64,000 bases of DNA from Laburnicola sp. R22_1. Taxonomy: Eukaryota > Ascomycota > Dothideomycetes > Pleosporales > Didymosphaeriaceae. A program made the translations under genes and the position numbers. The notes below the pieces were generated by a model. That model was given only the letters and a program-made list of their open reading frames with translations. It did not search any database and was not told the origin of the DNA. Each line of letters begins with the position of its first letter. Position 1 is the stretch's first letter. The stretch covers positions 1,667,299 through 1,731,298 of the forward strand of contig JACONQ010000020.1 of the NCBI GenBank assembly GCA_014281115.1. The letters are read 5' to 3'. Shown here piece after piece: positions 1 through 10,596 of this stretch.

Positions 1-1169
1 TTGCGGGGCATGAGGGCGCAGGTACCGTTGTTGCGGTGGGGAGTAATGGTATTCTATACATTCCTTCCTTCCTTCCCTCTTCCCCCCGAACACATACATG
101 CGTAGCTACTCCACTAACTAACACCATTTTCCAGTGCAAGACCTCTGGCAAATCGGCGACCGCGCCGGCATAAAATGGATCGCGTCCGTGTGTCACAAGT
201 GCGAGTTCTGCACCAACGGCCTCGACGAATGCCACTGTCCGAAGCAGCTCAACTCTGGCTTCAGCATCGCGGGCACCTTCCAGGAATACTGCGTTACGGA
301 TGCGCGGTACGCGACGCGCTTGCCGGACGGGGTGTCCGACGAGGAGGCTGGCCCGCTCATGTGCGGCGGTGTCACGGCGTATGTGGCGTGTAAGAGGAGT
401 GGTGTTGCCCCGGGGCAGTGGATCGTTGTGCCTGGTGCCGGGGGTGGTATGTTGTTTCTTTTCTTTGGCGTATATGATTATGTACCGTGTTTCCGTTTTT
501 GTTTTTGTTTTCGTGTCGATGTGGAGGTGCATGTGCATTGCGATTGAGCTCGAGCGTTCACCTAGCTAATACGCACCCCTCACCCCCCCCAGGCCTCGGC
601 CACCTAGCCATCCAATACGCCAAAGCCATGGGCATGCGCGTCATCGCCATCGACGGCGGCGCCGCCAAACGCACCCTCTGCCTCCAACTCGGCGCCGAGC
701 ACTTCATCGACTACACGACCACGGCCTCCGTCGCCGCCGAGGTCATGCGCATCACCACGTACGGCGCCCACGGCGTGGTCGTCATCTCCGCGACGCGGGA
801 AGGCTACGAGCAGGCGCCGCATCTGCTGCGCCCGCGGGGCACCATGGTCTGCGTGGGGTTGCCGAAGGATGAGACGGTTGTTGCGGGGGCGCCGCCGTTG
901 ATGATGTGTTTGAAGAAGTTGAATGTCGTGGGGAGTGTGACGGGGACGTTGAAGGATGTTGAGGAGGTGAGTAAGCGTGTGCGATTGGGGTGAAGGGGTA
1001 GATGGAGGATGTGCTAATTGTTGTTGGGTAGTGTCTTGATTTTACGGCGAGGGGGGTCGTGAGGCCCATTTTGACGAAGGGGGGGATGCAGAATATTAAT
1101 GGGTATTTGGGGGATTTGGTGGCTGGGAAGTTGGTTGGGAGGGCGGTTATTAAGATTGCTGCTGCGTGA
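1..1169 (+). CDS. Zinc-dependent alcohol dehydrogenase (yeast ADH1 type), 5'-truncated by the window edge
   Basis: This is the 3' part of an NAD-dependent medium-chain alcohol dehydrogenase, which interconverts primary alcohols and aldehydes. Exons read 1-48, 135-446, 593-966 and 1032-1169, with GT-AG introns between them, giving about 289 visible residues. About 60 residues should lie upstream, since the family is near 350. The first codons encode GHEGAGTVVAVG, the catalytic-domain signature. Four cysteines in VCHKCEFCTNGLDECHC form the structural zinc site. GAGGGLGHLAIQYAKAMG, assembled across the second intron, is the Rossmann NAD-binding loop. The C-terminus (LDFTARG, then VGRAVIKIAA) is typical of the family. 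The second intron (447-592) is long for this window. Physiological substrate cannot be told from the sequence. Confidence 0.9.
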
Positions 1170-1615
1170 AAGCGAGGGGGTTGGTGGGATGAGGATAGAG
1201 CATTGCGTTGTTGGAGTCAGTCTTGATCGTTTTTTCTCTTTATGGGATGTCCTCCCTGTTGAACATGAATGATTGCAGCCTCCTATTTCCTCTTGGTCCT
1301 TTAATGTGATAGTCTTTTGATAGTAAGGGGTGGCCTTTGGTTGCTGCTCGTCTTATGGCTACGGCTGGGAGGTAGTCGAAAGGGGTTGAGATGGCCGCCT
1401 CCCAGACACGAATAGCATTGGCGTTCCGAAAAGAAAATATGCAAAACGGTGGAAAAGAAAGCGTTCATGATTTCGTCATTTGGGTGTTGAGAAAGGACCC
1501 TGAGACGCACAGACACAACGCTAGCACGCCACAAGTGGCTAGGGCGTGGCTTGAGCCTGCTTCTCCAACTCATCTCCAACTGGACCAACCCATCACCATC
1601 CCATCAGAAAATGCA
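1170..1615. other. Intergenic region, ADH to ketosynthase
   Basis: About 445 bases between two same-strand genes. It should hold the ADH 3'UTR and the promoter of the next gene. An open frame runs from 1391 into the ketosynthase start without a stop, but it lacks family similarity and is probably 5' leader. I see no RNA gene or repeat. Confidence 0.5.
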
Positions 1616-3264
1616 ATGCGAAAGGTAGTAGTAACTGGTCTCGGGCTAGTGACGCCTTTAGGTCTAGGTATATCGCACTTTACCTTCTCCCCCCGCCACT
1701 TCAGTTGCTAACCGCTCCAAGGGGTGCGCCGAACATGGACTCGACTCCTAGATGGCCACTGCGGCATCGTGTCCATCAAGGAAAGGAGTCCCCAGTTTGC
1801 GGCGCTGCCGAGCCAAGTCGCGGGCATTGTTCCCGAAGGCCGGAAAAAAGATGGAATGTGGGATCCCAAGGAGTGGTTGAGCGCTTCGGTGTGTATTCTG
1901 CGTGCGGTTGTGAGGCGCAACTTACGGAGAGCAGGATGAGCGGAGGATGGCGCGATTTGCGCAGTATGCCATGGTTGCATCGGAAGAGGCGTTGGATGAT
2001 GCTGGGTGGGCCCCGAAGAAGGAAGACGATCTTGAAGCTACAGTGCGGAATGGTGGTCTGGTAGTTTGATGTCGAGCTGACGATTTGCAGGGTGTGTATA
2101 TGGGTTCTGGCATCGGGAGTTTAGACGATGTGTATGAGACTACGGTTGCGTATGAAAAGGGCGTAAGTTGAGATGTAGACTCGGAATCCCCCTGACTAAC
2201 ATTCTAAGGGATACCGCAAAGTCTCGCCGCTTTTTGTGCCGCGATTGCTAATTAATCTGGCCGCCGGGCACGTTTCCATGCGTTATGGCTTCAAGGTTCG
2301 TTGCTGCGTACAGTATACGAAATGGTGGACTAAGCATTACAGGGACCTAATCATGCCGCAACCACAGCTTGCACGACCGGTGCCCACAGCATAGGCGATG
2401 CTGCGCGGCTGATTCAGTTTGGCGACGCAGATGTGATGGTTGCTGGTGGCGCAGAATCTTGCATTCATCCCCTTGCCATTGCGGGCTTTGCGAGAGCGCG
2501 AAGTTTAGCCACAGACTGGAATAACCGGCCAACGGAGTCGAGTCGACCTTTCGACAAGGATAGGGCTGGCTTCGTCATTGGAGAAGGTGCTGGTGTGGTA
2601 GTTCTGGAAGTATGGACCATTCTTTTGGGCAACGCTGATCTGCTCATCGTTCAATCACTGACCAGGGGTTAGGAACTTGAACATGCAAAGCGACGAGGCG
2701 CCAGAATCTATGCGCAAGTTGCCGGCTACGGTTTGTCTAGCGATGCACATCACATGACTGCCCCCCGCGAAGACGGCCAGGGACCTCGCCTTGCCATGAA
2801 GCATGCTCTTCGACACGCTGGCTTGAAGCCTAGCGCCATCGACTACGTAAATGCACATGCCACAAGCACGCCGCTCGGAGACGCGGCCGAAAACAGAGCC
2901 ATCAAAGAGCTACTTCTCGGTCAGGATGGTAGAAGCAAGGCCTCCAGTGTCAACATCAGTAGCACCAAGGGGGCGATCGGGCATCTCCTGGGTGCCTCCG
3001 GAAGCGTCGAAGCAGTCTTCACGGTCCTAGCTATGCATCATGTGAGCTCTCTGCCCCACGGCTTTTCGGATTGTTTGAAGAAGCTAATGGGTGCAGAATA
3101 CCCTTCCACCGACTCTAAATCTTCACAACCCAGGCAATCCTCCGGAAGACTTTGACTGCAATTACGTCGCGCATACGGCGCAGCAACACGAGGTCAAGGT
3201 TGCGCTTTCCAATAGCTTCGGCTTTGGCGGCACTAATGCGTCCCTCTGTTTTAGTAAATTGTAA
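1616..3264 (+). CDS. CEM1: Mitochondrial 3-oxoacyl-[acyl-carrier-protein] synthase (FabF/KAS II type, yeast Cem1 homologue)
   Basis: This enzyme condenses malonyl-ACP with the growing acyl-ACP in mitochondrial type II fatty acid synthesis, the route that supplies the lipoate precursor. I assemble eight exons: 1616-1667, 1722-1888, 1935-2042, 2091-2162, 2209-2295, 2343-2609, 2673-3041 and 3097-3264, 429 residues. All introns are 46-63 bp; the third (2043-2090) has an unusual GTGCGG donor and is the least sure. The start [16 protein letters not shown] is the standard KAS N-terminus. The catalytic triad is visible: Cys172 in [10 protein letters not shown], His313 in [11 protein letters not shown] and His355 in [15 protein letters not shown]. 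The C-terminus has the conserved [12 protein letters not shown]. No clear presequence precedes the first Met, as is common in fungal Cem1-like proteins. The gene looks intact. Confidence 0.93.
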
Positions 3265-3574
3265 CATTAGCATGTATATTGAGGGCCGAGCATCGCTCTT
3301 ACGGCATGGAGTTTTTAATCTGAGATAGGTTATGGGAGAGCTTCGTGAGTCGCCCCGTCATAGGTCCATCATGAAGCGGCCCCGCGGATAAATGTACCTT
3401 TTTCTTAGCGCGTGGGAGCTCTCCGAACCCCACTACGCTGATAGCTTAAATCTTTCCACAGCCCCGCTATCTCTTGTCTGTTTACGTCCAAGCATCTGGC
3501 CATTTCACCTGCTTCTTTTCCACTTTTCTATTTCCTTCTCTGTCCCCCTCTCGTTCTTGCAGCATCAAGCCATC
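3265..3574. promoter_or_regulatory. Intergenic / 5' leader of the nickel transporter gene
   Basis: About 310 bases. An in-frame ATG at 3392 would add 61 residues to the transporter, but these are rich in Ser/Leu/Phe from a pyrimidine-rich stretch typical of a fungal promoter or 5'UTR, so I treat them as non-coding. Confidence 0.4.
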
Positions 3575-4995
3575 ATGGAAGACCCACCGACTTCCCCTCG
3601 CAGAGTCGAAGACATAGAACCAGCAAACGGATCTTTCCTCAAAGATTGGTCTCAAAAGGCGTCAAGCTACCACTCCCGCGTCCCATATCTACGAAAACTT
3701 CCTTTCCCCGGCCTATCCATAATCCTCACACTAATTCTCATCAATCTCCTCGTCTGGGCAGCCGTCGGCATAATCCTGGTACCACGCATTCTCTCCGTCC
3801 CTCCTCCCGGGATCCCGATTAACACGTCCAGCACTTCCACACGCCCCTCATATCCACCGCGATCCTCTCCTGGACCCTCGGCCTCCGCCACGCCCTCGAC
3901 GCAGACCACATTTCCGCGATCGACCTGATGACACGCCGCCTCATCGCCTCCGGCCAGCGCCCCGTCACCGTAGGCATGCATTTCAGTCTCGGCCATTCTA
4001 CGATTGTGATCCTCACCTCTGTTGTCGTCGCCGGCACCGCCGCCGCCGTGTCCTCCCAATTCGAAAATTTCAGCCGCGTAGGCGCCATCGTGGGGACGTC
4101 GGTGTCGGCTACGTTTCTCCTGCTCCTCGGGATCATGAACGTGTACATCCTGTGGAAACTAATTGCACAAATGCGGAAATTGCTCAGCACGAGCGAGACA
4201 GCGTGCCGTGAAGACGGCGAATTCCGCATCCGCGGCGGAGGCTGTCTTTTCCCCGTGCTACAGCGGCTTTTCCGGTTGATCGATCGGCCCTGGAAAATGT
4301 ATCCCCTAGGCGTGCTGTTCGGCCTCGGCTTCGACACGTCGTCTGAGATTGCGATTCTGGGCATCTCGTCCATCCAAGCGGCCAAGGGGACGGGCATCTG
4401 GCTCATTATGCTGTTCCCGCTGCTGTTCACCGCGGGCATGTGTCTCCTCGATACGACGGACGGCGCGTTGATGATGAGCTTGTATACGAGCACGCAGCTC
4501 GCGCGCGACCCGGTGGCGATTTGTTACTATAGCATTGTGCTGACTGTTGTTACGGTCGTAGTGGCGGTTATCATTGGTGTGGTGCAGTTTTTAAATTTGG
4601 CGCTGAATGTTGCGGAGCCCGAGGGGAGGTTTTGGGATGGCGTGGAGAGGTTGGGTGAGAGGTGGGATGTTGTTGGTATGTAGGCATGTGCGCATGGGGG
4701 GATGGGGTGCTAATGTGTTGCAGGTGGGGCTATTTGTGGTGCTTTTGTGGTTTTGGGGGGGCTCAGTGTGCTCTTGTATAAGCCGTGGAGGCGGCGTGTG
4801 GATCGGAAGCGTATGAGTTGTGCGGCCTTTGAACCTTTGCCTGCGGAGGAGGAGGTGGAAGTGGGGCATGGAGGGCAAAGAGATAGTCCGAGCGGGAAAA
4901 CAAAGGGTGGCTCGAAGAGTGTGGGAGTCACCGTTGAGCCTGTTGAGGCTACTGACGCGGCTGGTCCAGCTGCATCTTCCGAGGTTAGAAGATGA
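3575..4995 (+). CDS. High-affinity nickel/cobalt transporter (NiCoT family, fission yeast Nic1-like)
   Basis: An integral membrane permease that imports Ni2+ (or Co2+), typically to supply urease. Exons 3575-3778, 3832-4675 and 4724-4995 give 439 residues. The family fingerprint H-x4-D-H is seen in RHALDADHI (His88 to His94), in the second transmembrane helix, where it is needed for transport. Other conserved segments follow in order: FSLGHSTIVILTS, PLGVLFGLGFDTSSE, LLFTAGMCLLDTTDGALM and the last helices ending near LYKPWRRRV. Around eight hydrophobic segments are visible, with a hydrophilic cytosolic tail of about 75 residues rich in Glu, Ser and Lys. Both introns remove frame breaks and restore conserved sequence exactly (IIL to HFHTPLISTA; VVG to GAICGAF), which supports the model. 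The choice between Ni and Co is not decidable here. Confidence 0.92.
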
Positions 4996-5401
4996 TACTA
5001 ATCGTGGATTACCATCTGATCACCATGTACTGCGAGCAACTCGATACCCTTGGCCCATATTCAACTGCTAGGAAGGCCCTTCGGTTCTCTTCCATCCCCG
5101 GCGATCATGCACCAGAGTCCCGCAAAGGGAAGAGCTGTGGATGTTGAATATATTATATAGCTTCTTGACCCCCATAAGTGCGCTGGCAGCTCGACATTGA
5201 TAATTCGTACTTTGACGTCCAATGCCGAGTTTTCGAACCCCGTGAATCAGATTGGCATTGACAATATATTCGAGGCAATCTTATGCAGCAGCAAAATGTA
5301 TCAGCAAACTACTCTGAAATCACCATAAGCATGCGTGCCACGTGCGCTCGTATGACGTTGTCGCAATTTATTACCTCCACCCCATGTCCTATCCCAACCC
5401 G
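4996..5401. other. Intergenic region between convergent genes
   Basis: About 400 bases between the 3' ends of the transporter (+) and the ComA-family gene (-). It should contain both 3'UTRs and polyadenylation signals. No other structure is evident. Confidence 0.5.
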
Positions 5402-6364
5402 TCAAGGCCTAAAAGTCGTAACCTTCCCAAACGTATCCGCCATGCCCCAAATGCCCCTCCGCAGACAACTCAACTGCACAATCTGACTATGATCCACAAA
5501 CAGATTGACATCGACCCCAAATTCCCTAATGTACCAATTAAACACCTTCGGATCCGCTGCCTCAAACATCACCTTCTCCATCGGCAACTCCTTCAGAATC
5601 GCCTGAATGACATCCGTCCGCCAACTCTTCACATTCTCCGTAATCCCCTCCGACTCAATCATCATCCTCTCCACGCCCATGTCGATGAAGCGCCTCGCAA
5701 TGTTAATGATCTTGGACGGGTCCGACGTCCCCATACTTTCAAGCTCAGACGCCTCCGTGTCCCCGCCAGCGCCAAACTGAATCCCGAGCTCGGGTTTCGG
5801 CGTCAGGCCAGCTTGTTGTACCCGCTCGGCGAGCCGGATCCAGTCCTCTGGCGGCAGCGAGAGGAACCCCGTACTTATCTCCACCACATCGAAGCCCACA
5901 TCTTTGCATACCTTCAGGTACTTGTCGACAGCTTCTACGGCGTCGCTTTGCGTTAGGACGTGCTCCATCCAGCCCCCCGTGCTCACATACACGCCGTGCT
6001 GGTGCGCGAGGTCGATTAGCTTCTTGAGCTCGTTTTTCGGGAAGAGCGAGAAGGAGCCGCCGGCGAATTTTAGCCCGTCCACGTGAGGACCCATTGTTTC
6101 TAGTACGTCGGAGAGGTAGCGGGGGCCCATGGCGGAGTAGTAGGGGCCGCGGATTTCAGTGGCGCTCGTTTTGCGGGGTTTGGGCGGGAGGGCGTTGTGT
6201 CGGATGAAGCCGTAGCCATCGTTTTTGTCTTCCAGGAGGATTTTGGGCTGGGATGACAACGTTTGTGTGGTGATGGAGAGGGGACGTGTGGTGGTGTTGG
6301 ACTTGAGGATGTGAGTGGCTCGGGGGAGAAAAGTGGGGCGCGTACATGCGCGCAGTGAAGCCAT
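5402..6364 (-). CDS. ComA / phosphosulfolactate-synthase family protein (plant HSA32-like), probably mitochondrial
   Basis: A single uninterrupted reading frame of about 320 residues, ending GMADTFGKVTTFRP. The core follows the ComA family (TIM barrel): GPYYSAMGPRYLSDVLETMGP, then HVDGLKFAGGSFSL, HGVYVSTGGWMEHVL, GFDVVEISTGFLSLP, AERVQQAGLTPKPELGIQFGAGGD, MIESEGITENV, MFEAADPKVFNWYI and VNLFVDHSQIVQL. In methanogens the enzyme joins phosphoenolpyruvate and sulfite; plant HSA32 is a heat-acclimation protein and fungal members have no settled function. I chose the ATG at 6364 because the N-terminus MASLRACTRPTFLPRATH is Arg/Ser-rich and acid-free like a mitochondrial presequence. An in-frame ATG at 6451 would add 29 residues. 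It converges on the nickel transporter. Confidence 0.85.
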   Translation of the reverse strand: MASLRACTRPTFLPRATHILKSNTTTRPLSITTQTLSSQPKILLEDKNDGYGFIRHNALPPKPRKTSATEIRGPYYSAMGPRYLSDVLETMGPHVDGLKFAGGSFSLFPKNELKKLIDLAHQHGVYVSTGGWMEHVLTQSDAVEAVDKYLKVCKDVGFDVVEISTGFLSLPPEDWIRLAERVQQAGLTPKPELGIQFGAGGDTEASELESMGTSDPSKIINIARRFIDMGVERMMIESEGITENVKSWRTDVIQAILKELPMEKVMFEAADPKVFNWYIREFGVDVNLFVDHSQIVQLSCLRRGIWGMADTFGKVTTFRP

Positions 6365-7021
6365 GGTTTTGTGTGCGCTTGTTGTTTTTCGTTCTGCGTA
6401 CTGCGTCGTGGTTCTGAAAGGGATGAATTGGATGTCTTCGTCTTGTTTCATTTTAGTATCTGATCGCTGTGACTGTTATAGAGGCCAGTGTTGAGGTATG
6501 ATAAAAGCTGTGCATCATAGTGACGTCATTTGCTAGGTTTCACCATTCGTCGAATAACCATTAGAAAACCACCATACATGCTACAGCCGCGAATCTTCTT
6601 GAATCGGTTCCAAGAGCTGGCTGAGAGTTTAACTTGGCGTTATCGTTTGCGGCCAATTGGAGGCGCAGCTGTTGTCCGACATAACCGAGTAAAAGATCCA
6701 TGCAAAACAGGAAGACCAACGACTAATATGCCAAACTCGCGCGTTTTTTTTGTGATCACCTTTTTACGCTCTTTTTGTTTACTAAGCAGGGGGGTCTGCT
6801 TTTCTTGTCATGTTATTTGAGATGAAAGCCTTTGTCGTTCTACCCCTAGGTAGTTAATTTAACGCCACATGCCAAACTCTTCGACGACTACATGGAACAT
6901 CATCCCAATTGTTGATAAGGCTTCGTGTTATTAAGGACGGAAAACAGTACGACGAAACACACTGCTCAAGTGGACGCTGGCTCATGTGACAATGGTAAAA
7001 AAACCCGCTGATAAGTGAAGG
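6365..7021. other. Intergenic region with promoter of the ComA-family gene and a retroposon
   Basis: About 650 bases between two minus-strand genes. The right half contains the SINE-like insertion at 6739-6868 described separately; the rest should hold the ComA-family promoter and the P450 3'UTR. Confidence 0.5.
6739..6868 (+). mobile_element. SINE-like retroposon copy, 5'-truncated, least mutated copy
   Basis: A 130-bp insertion flanked by the perfect 11-bp direct repeat ATGCCAAACTC (6728-6738 and 6869-6879), as expected of a target-site duplication. It begins with GCGCG and a run of eight T, then a segment shared with copies at 22,851, 37,727 and 45,682, ending in the shared AGTTAATTTAACGCCAC(AT). 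It shows no coding capacity. Orientation is set by the common right end; the copies at 6.7 and 45.7 kb lack the left half of the longer copies, like 5'-truncated retroposons. This copy keeps CA/TG pairs that the subtelomeric copies have largely lost. Confidence 0.7.
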
Positions 7022-8847
7022 CTATAGTTTAATGAAACACACCTTTTGTGCTGGAGGTCCTGTGGTAATATGTTCCTTCACTCTTTTGAAATATTTGCCC
7101 TCGTCTAAGTCCTCCGGTAGACAAATGTCGAACTCACTCACGACCCGTCCAATCACACTCCTTAGCTCCATCATGGCCATCTGCTTGCCCACGCAGTTAT
7201 ATGGCCCCAGGCTGAACGGCATGAACGCTTCCTTTTTCAGTACCAGCTGAGGCTTCGTGGTCCATCTCTCGGGCAGGAACTTGTTCGGATACTCAAAGTT
7301 GCGCGGATCCCGGTGAAGTGAAAAAATCGGTATCTGAAGGATTGTGTTGCCCGGGATGAATTCATCTATGCGCAAACCTTTGGGAGGGGTTACGCGCTGC
7401 ATTCCAAATGAAATTGGAGGCCAGAGACGTAGACTTTCGTTGATCACGGCGTTCAGTAGTGCGCATGTGCCCTGGCAGTTGTTTGCTTTGTACTTGCGGT
7501 ACTCTTCGCGCACTTCGCGCATGCAATCGCGGTGTAGGGCGAGTAGCATCAAGGTGAAGTTTAGGGCTGTGGATGTGGTTTCACTGCCTGCGCCAATAAT
7601 CAGACGCGATTCGCCGTATAGGATTTCCTGGCCTGCAGGTTCTTTGGATGTGTTGGCGATCAAATGCCCGACGAGATCGGATTGTCTGTAGGAATCCTAT
7701 GTGGTGTCAGTGTAAGATAGACATTGGAACGAGAACGCGGCTCACCTCCTTCATGCGCTGCTTCATGCTTAACACGCTCCATTCTCTCCACAATTTCATA
7801 GGCCCGGCGAGGGATAAAAAAACGCCCAACGCATTCATCAACCTATGGATCATGATCAGTTCTCGATCGAGAGCCGAGTATAAATCAATGCACTCACCAG
7901 GGCAAGTGATACATTAAACCAAGGATATCCAAGCCACCGGTAAACATTTCCAAGAAGCTTGCTGCTACGTCGCTCTGCTCGCCTTTGATGAAACCCATTG
8001 GCTTCCCAAACGCCAGTTCAGCCATAACATCATAGCTGTAGGCATTGCAGTACTCGAGCAGCGGCACAGGCTCGCCATTATCCTGGTGCAATTGGGCCAC
8101 TAACTGGTCGGTGAATTTCTCAATATTCTGGGCAAAACCAGATAGTGCTGAATATGTTAGTAACTCCAGAGTAATTTCTGAGCTTTTAGGTCAGGAGAGC
8201 ACGAACCTTTCTTCATCCCATTATCCCAGATGGTTCGTCGCTCTTTATGAAATGCAGTGTCGCGGGTCATGTGCAGCGTGTTCTCCAATAAGTCGTAGAA
8301 AGGACCCTTTGTACACTCTGACTTAGGCCCTAATACGAAGTGGACCGCTGTGGGATCGAAGACGGTGAGCTCTCGCGGTCCTAACTCAAGTTAGCATTTT
8401 ACCGGGTCTCTTTAACTCGCCTTCGCAGGCATTAAGCAATTATGAGAGAAAGAGGAAAAATACAAGCTTACCTGATCTTACAAACTTCCCATATACCATT
8501 AATTCCTGCTGCTTGAGGTAAAACTTCCATTGCGTGTCGAACACCTGTTTCACCGTCCACAGCTTCGACAGCTTCGCCCAAAACGGCCCGGGAAACGGAT
8601 TCAGCGGATGCCAAATCGCGCGATACAGCAGTATACAGGTTGAAAGCGAACCCAAAAACACAGTCGAGAGGAGCACAGCATTGTCGAATCCGATGTAGCG
8701 GACAATCACCCAAAATCCAGCCGTGGAGAACACGATGGTAGGGAGAACGAGGTGGTCTACTTCCACGCGACGCAAAATACACTGATGTAGTGTAATGGCC
8801 GACAACGCTGCGAGGATTAGTACGGGCGTAGGGAGAGAATCCGTCAT
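7022..8847 (-). CDS. Cytochrome P450 monooxygenase (membrane-anchored, fungal microsomal class)
   Basis: A haem-thiolate monooxygenase using O2 and NADPH via a P450 reductase at the ER membrane. Exons in transcription order are 8472-8847, 8207-8380, 7898-8147, 7746-7842 and 7022-7696, giving 523 residues. All junctions are GT-AG and restore the frame, for example RSG-PRELTVFDP and HLPW-LMNALGVF. The N-terminus has hydrophobic anchor helices, then the proline hinge HPLNPFPGPFWAKLSKLW. The I-helix carries AGSETT (335-340), the K-helix ESLR (386-389), PERW (441-444) and the haem loop FSLGPYNCVG (460-469) with Cys467 as iron ligand. All catalytic hallmarks are present. I used the ATG at 8847; one at 8934 would add 29 residues. 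No biosynthetic cluster partners are adjacent, so the substrate is unknown. Confidence 0.92.
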
Positions 8848-9564
8848 GGTGACGACGCTGGCTGGCAGCAGTTGCTGCGCGCTCGAAATTTTCGAGCGAG
8901 AGCCTCTATTTGCGGGCTTCCGGTGCAAGGACAAGGTCTTACATTATGCATACAGTCGATATGTCTTTGTACCAATCAGATCATTCCGTTTCACGATTTC
9001 AGTTGGACCCCATCTGATAGGTTCGTTTAAATACTCTAAAGCGGTTACAGTCGATCTCACACCTACATTAAGTATTATAGGCTAAATGCCTCGCGGATGC
9101 GCCTCGCGTTCTATTCCTTATATTTGGTAAGTTGGCGCAGTTAGCGACGACGCGTCCAGGAGTCCTCTAGGCCATTGAGCCGCAAGGGAACAAACAACAC
9201 TGGGGGGTTGCGCTGGGATGATTGACTGTAGCCAGCTCTGATCATATCAGTTTGGTTAAAGATATACATTCGGCACAGAGACGGTTGTACCTGGTTTGCC
9301 GTACAAGCCGCTCGGTATAGATAACTACCTACCTTAGGTAACCAAGATGGCCATTTGATCTGTGGCCCCAAGTTAGCCCACAGCCTGGTCGTGTGCAAGA
9401 TTTTTCTTACCTGGGTATGCGCTGAGCGAAGCAGCAGCCGCGCGAGAACCACCTCCTATTAGCCGTCGTACGGTTTAAAGCCATAACATACCTGTCTTCC
9501 TTTCTCTACCATCGGCATCATTGCACCGTACTGATTTGTCTACCCACACCACCGCAACATCAAG
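8848..9564. promoter_or_regulatory. Divergent intergenic region upstream of the P450
   Basis: About 700 bases between the P450 (-) and the pseudogene (+). It should contain the P450 promoter. A 103-codon open frame on the minus strand at 9141-9452 has no recognisable domain and I do not call it. Confidence 0.4.
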
Positions 9565-10596
9565 ATGCACCACCTCCGTGATGCCCTGCTGAGTCCTTCT
9601 CCTAAAGGCCCTCCCGAGCTCAGCATGTTAGACGACGCGACGCTAGATTGGCAAAATGTGCGCGAAGTAGCCGCCTGTGGGGAGTTTGAGGACTGCGGGG
9701 GGTAGCCTTCTATAATCGAACCTGGATTATCAGCGAACGATACTGTAATGGGGATGGAGTTGACTCCCTTGAAGGCTACCTCCATTCACTGTGGCACCAT
9801 GTACTACTAGCTCGGTCGACACACGTCGCACGAAAAGTCGGATCAAGACCGCCTGGTTCTTGATATCTTACGCATCTAGGGACTGCGGCGCTTGGGCAGA
9901 CTGGTGTCTGGAAACTACGGGATCGACATCGCACGAACAGTTGAAGGCACCCTGTGGAATGACCTGCCCTTCTTAGTCACTGATATGAATGACTTCTGGA
10001 TCAACAATTGCGCGTCCATGTCAGGCGAACAGCGTCTCAACTTTGCATCCTTCTTAGCAAAGCTGGCATCGGCCCGCGTCAGTAAGGATAGAATGTGCTA
10101 GATCGCTCTTTTCCTACTCCGGTCTACGTTTGAGGACCCACGATGAGACCTAGGCACCACCGAGAAGACGGATGACGAAGATCTGAACAGAAGAATTTCA
10201 AGTCTTGACATTGCGCAATTATTGCCAGTTGCTTGTGCTTGGATCAAAGAGGCAGGTTACAATCTCATTCTACTCTCGGATATCTCATGGAATGATTGTC
10301 CAAGCAAAATTGGCCATGGTGGTCAGATGTTTGTTGAATCAGAACTCGGCAAGCGATCGCCCACTGGATTCACACTATGGAGACGGATGTACTGGCTCAA
10401 GCGTCTCCATGAAATCCGAGAGGAGGCAAAAGAAGCCAACGAGAAACGTCTGGAGGAGTATGCTACCGATGCTATTGATCGCATGGTCCGTAACGCGAAG
10501 GAACGCAAGTCTGGAATTCTGAGAGCTTACCAAAAGGGTGGAGATTTCCTGCACCAGGACCAGAGTTTGTTTTGTCTAAGAAAGGAAGTCGAGTAA
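9565..10596 (+). pseudogene. Decayed DUF3632-like fungal protein gene
   Basis: From an ATG at 9565 to TAA at 10594-10596 the same frame encodes a fungal hypothetical-protein sequence interrupted by stops: TAG shortly after the N-terminal 45 codons, TAG at 9877-9879, TAG at 10099-10101 and TGA at 10144-10146. Around 9700-9820 the coherent sequence (SLEGYLHSLWHHV) lies in another frame, so a frameshift is also present. The intact C-terminal half includes the stretch SPTGFTLWRRMYWLKRLHEI, followed by a charged helix, which I recognise as the pattern of the fungal DUF3632 family; that assignment is from memory. The stops fit C-to-T changes (CAG, TGG or CGA ancestors), and no GT-AG intron of normal size removes them. 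Function of the family is unknown. Confidence 0.65.

Noticed and set aside
3392..3574. Upstream in-frame ATG extending the nickel transporter by 61 residues
   Set aside because: The extension is low-complexity and translated from a pyrimidine-rich leader; the family starts near 3575.
7746..7842. Apparent frameshift in the fourth P450 exon
   Set aside because: On careful reverse-complement reading (GGAGAGAATGG) the frame GPMKLWREWSVLSMKQRMKE is continuous and both splice sites fit.
9141..9452. 103-codon minus-strand frame upstream of the P450
   Set aside because: No domain, no homology pattern, and it occupies a presumed promoter region.
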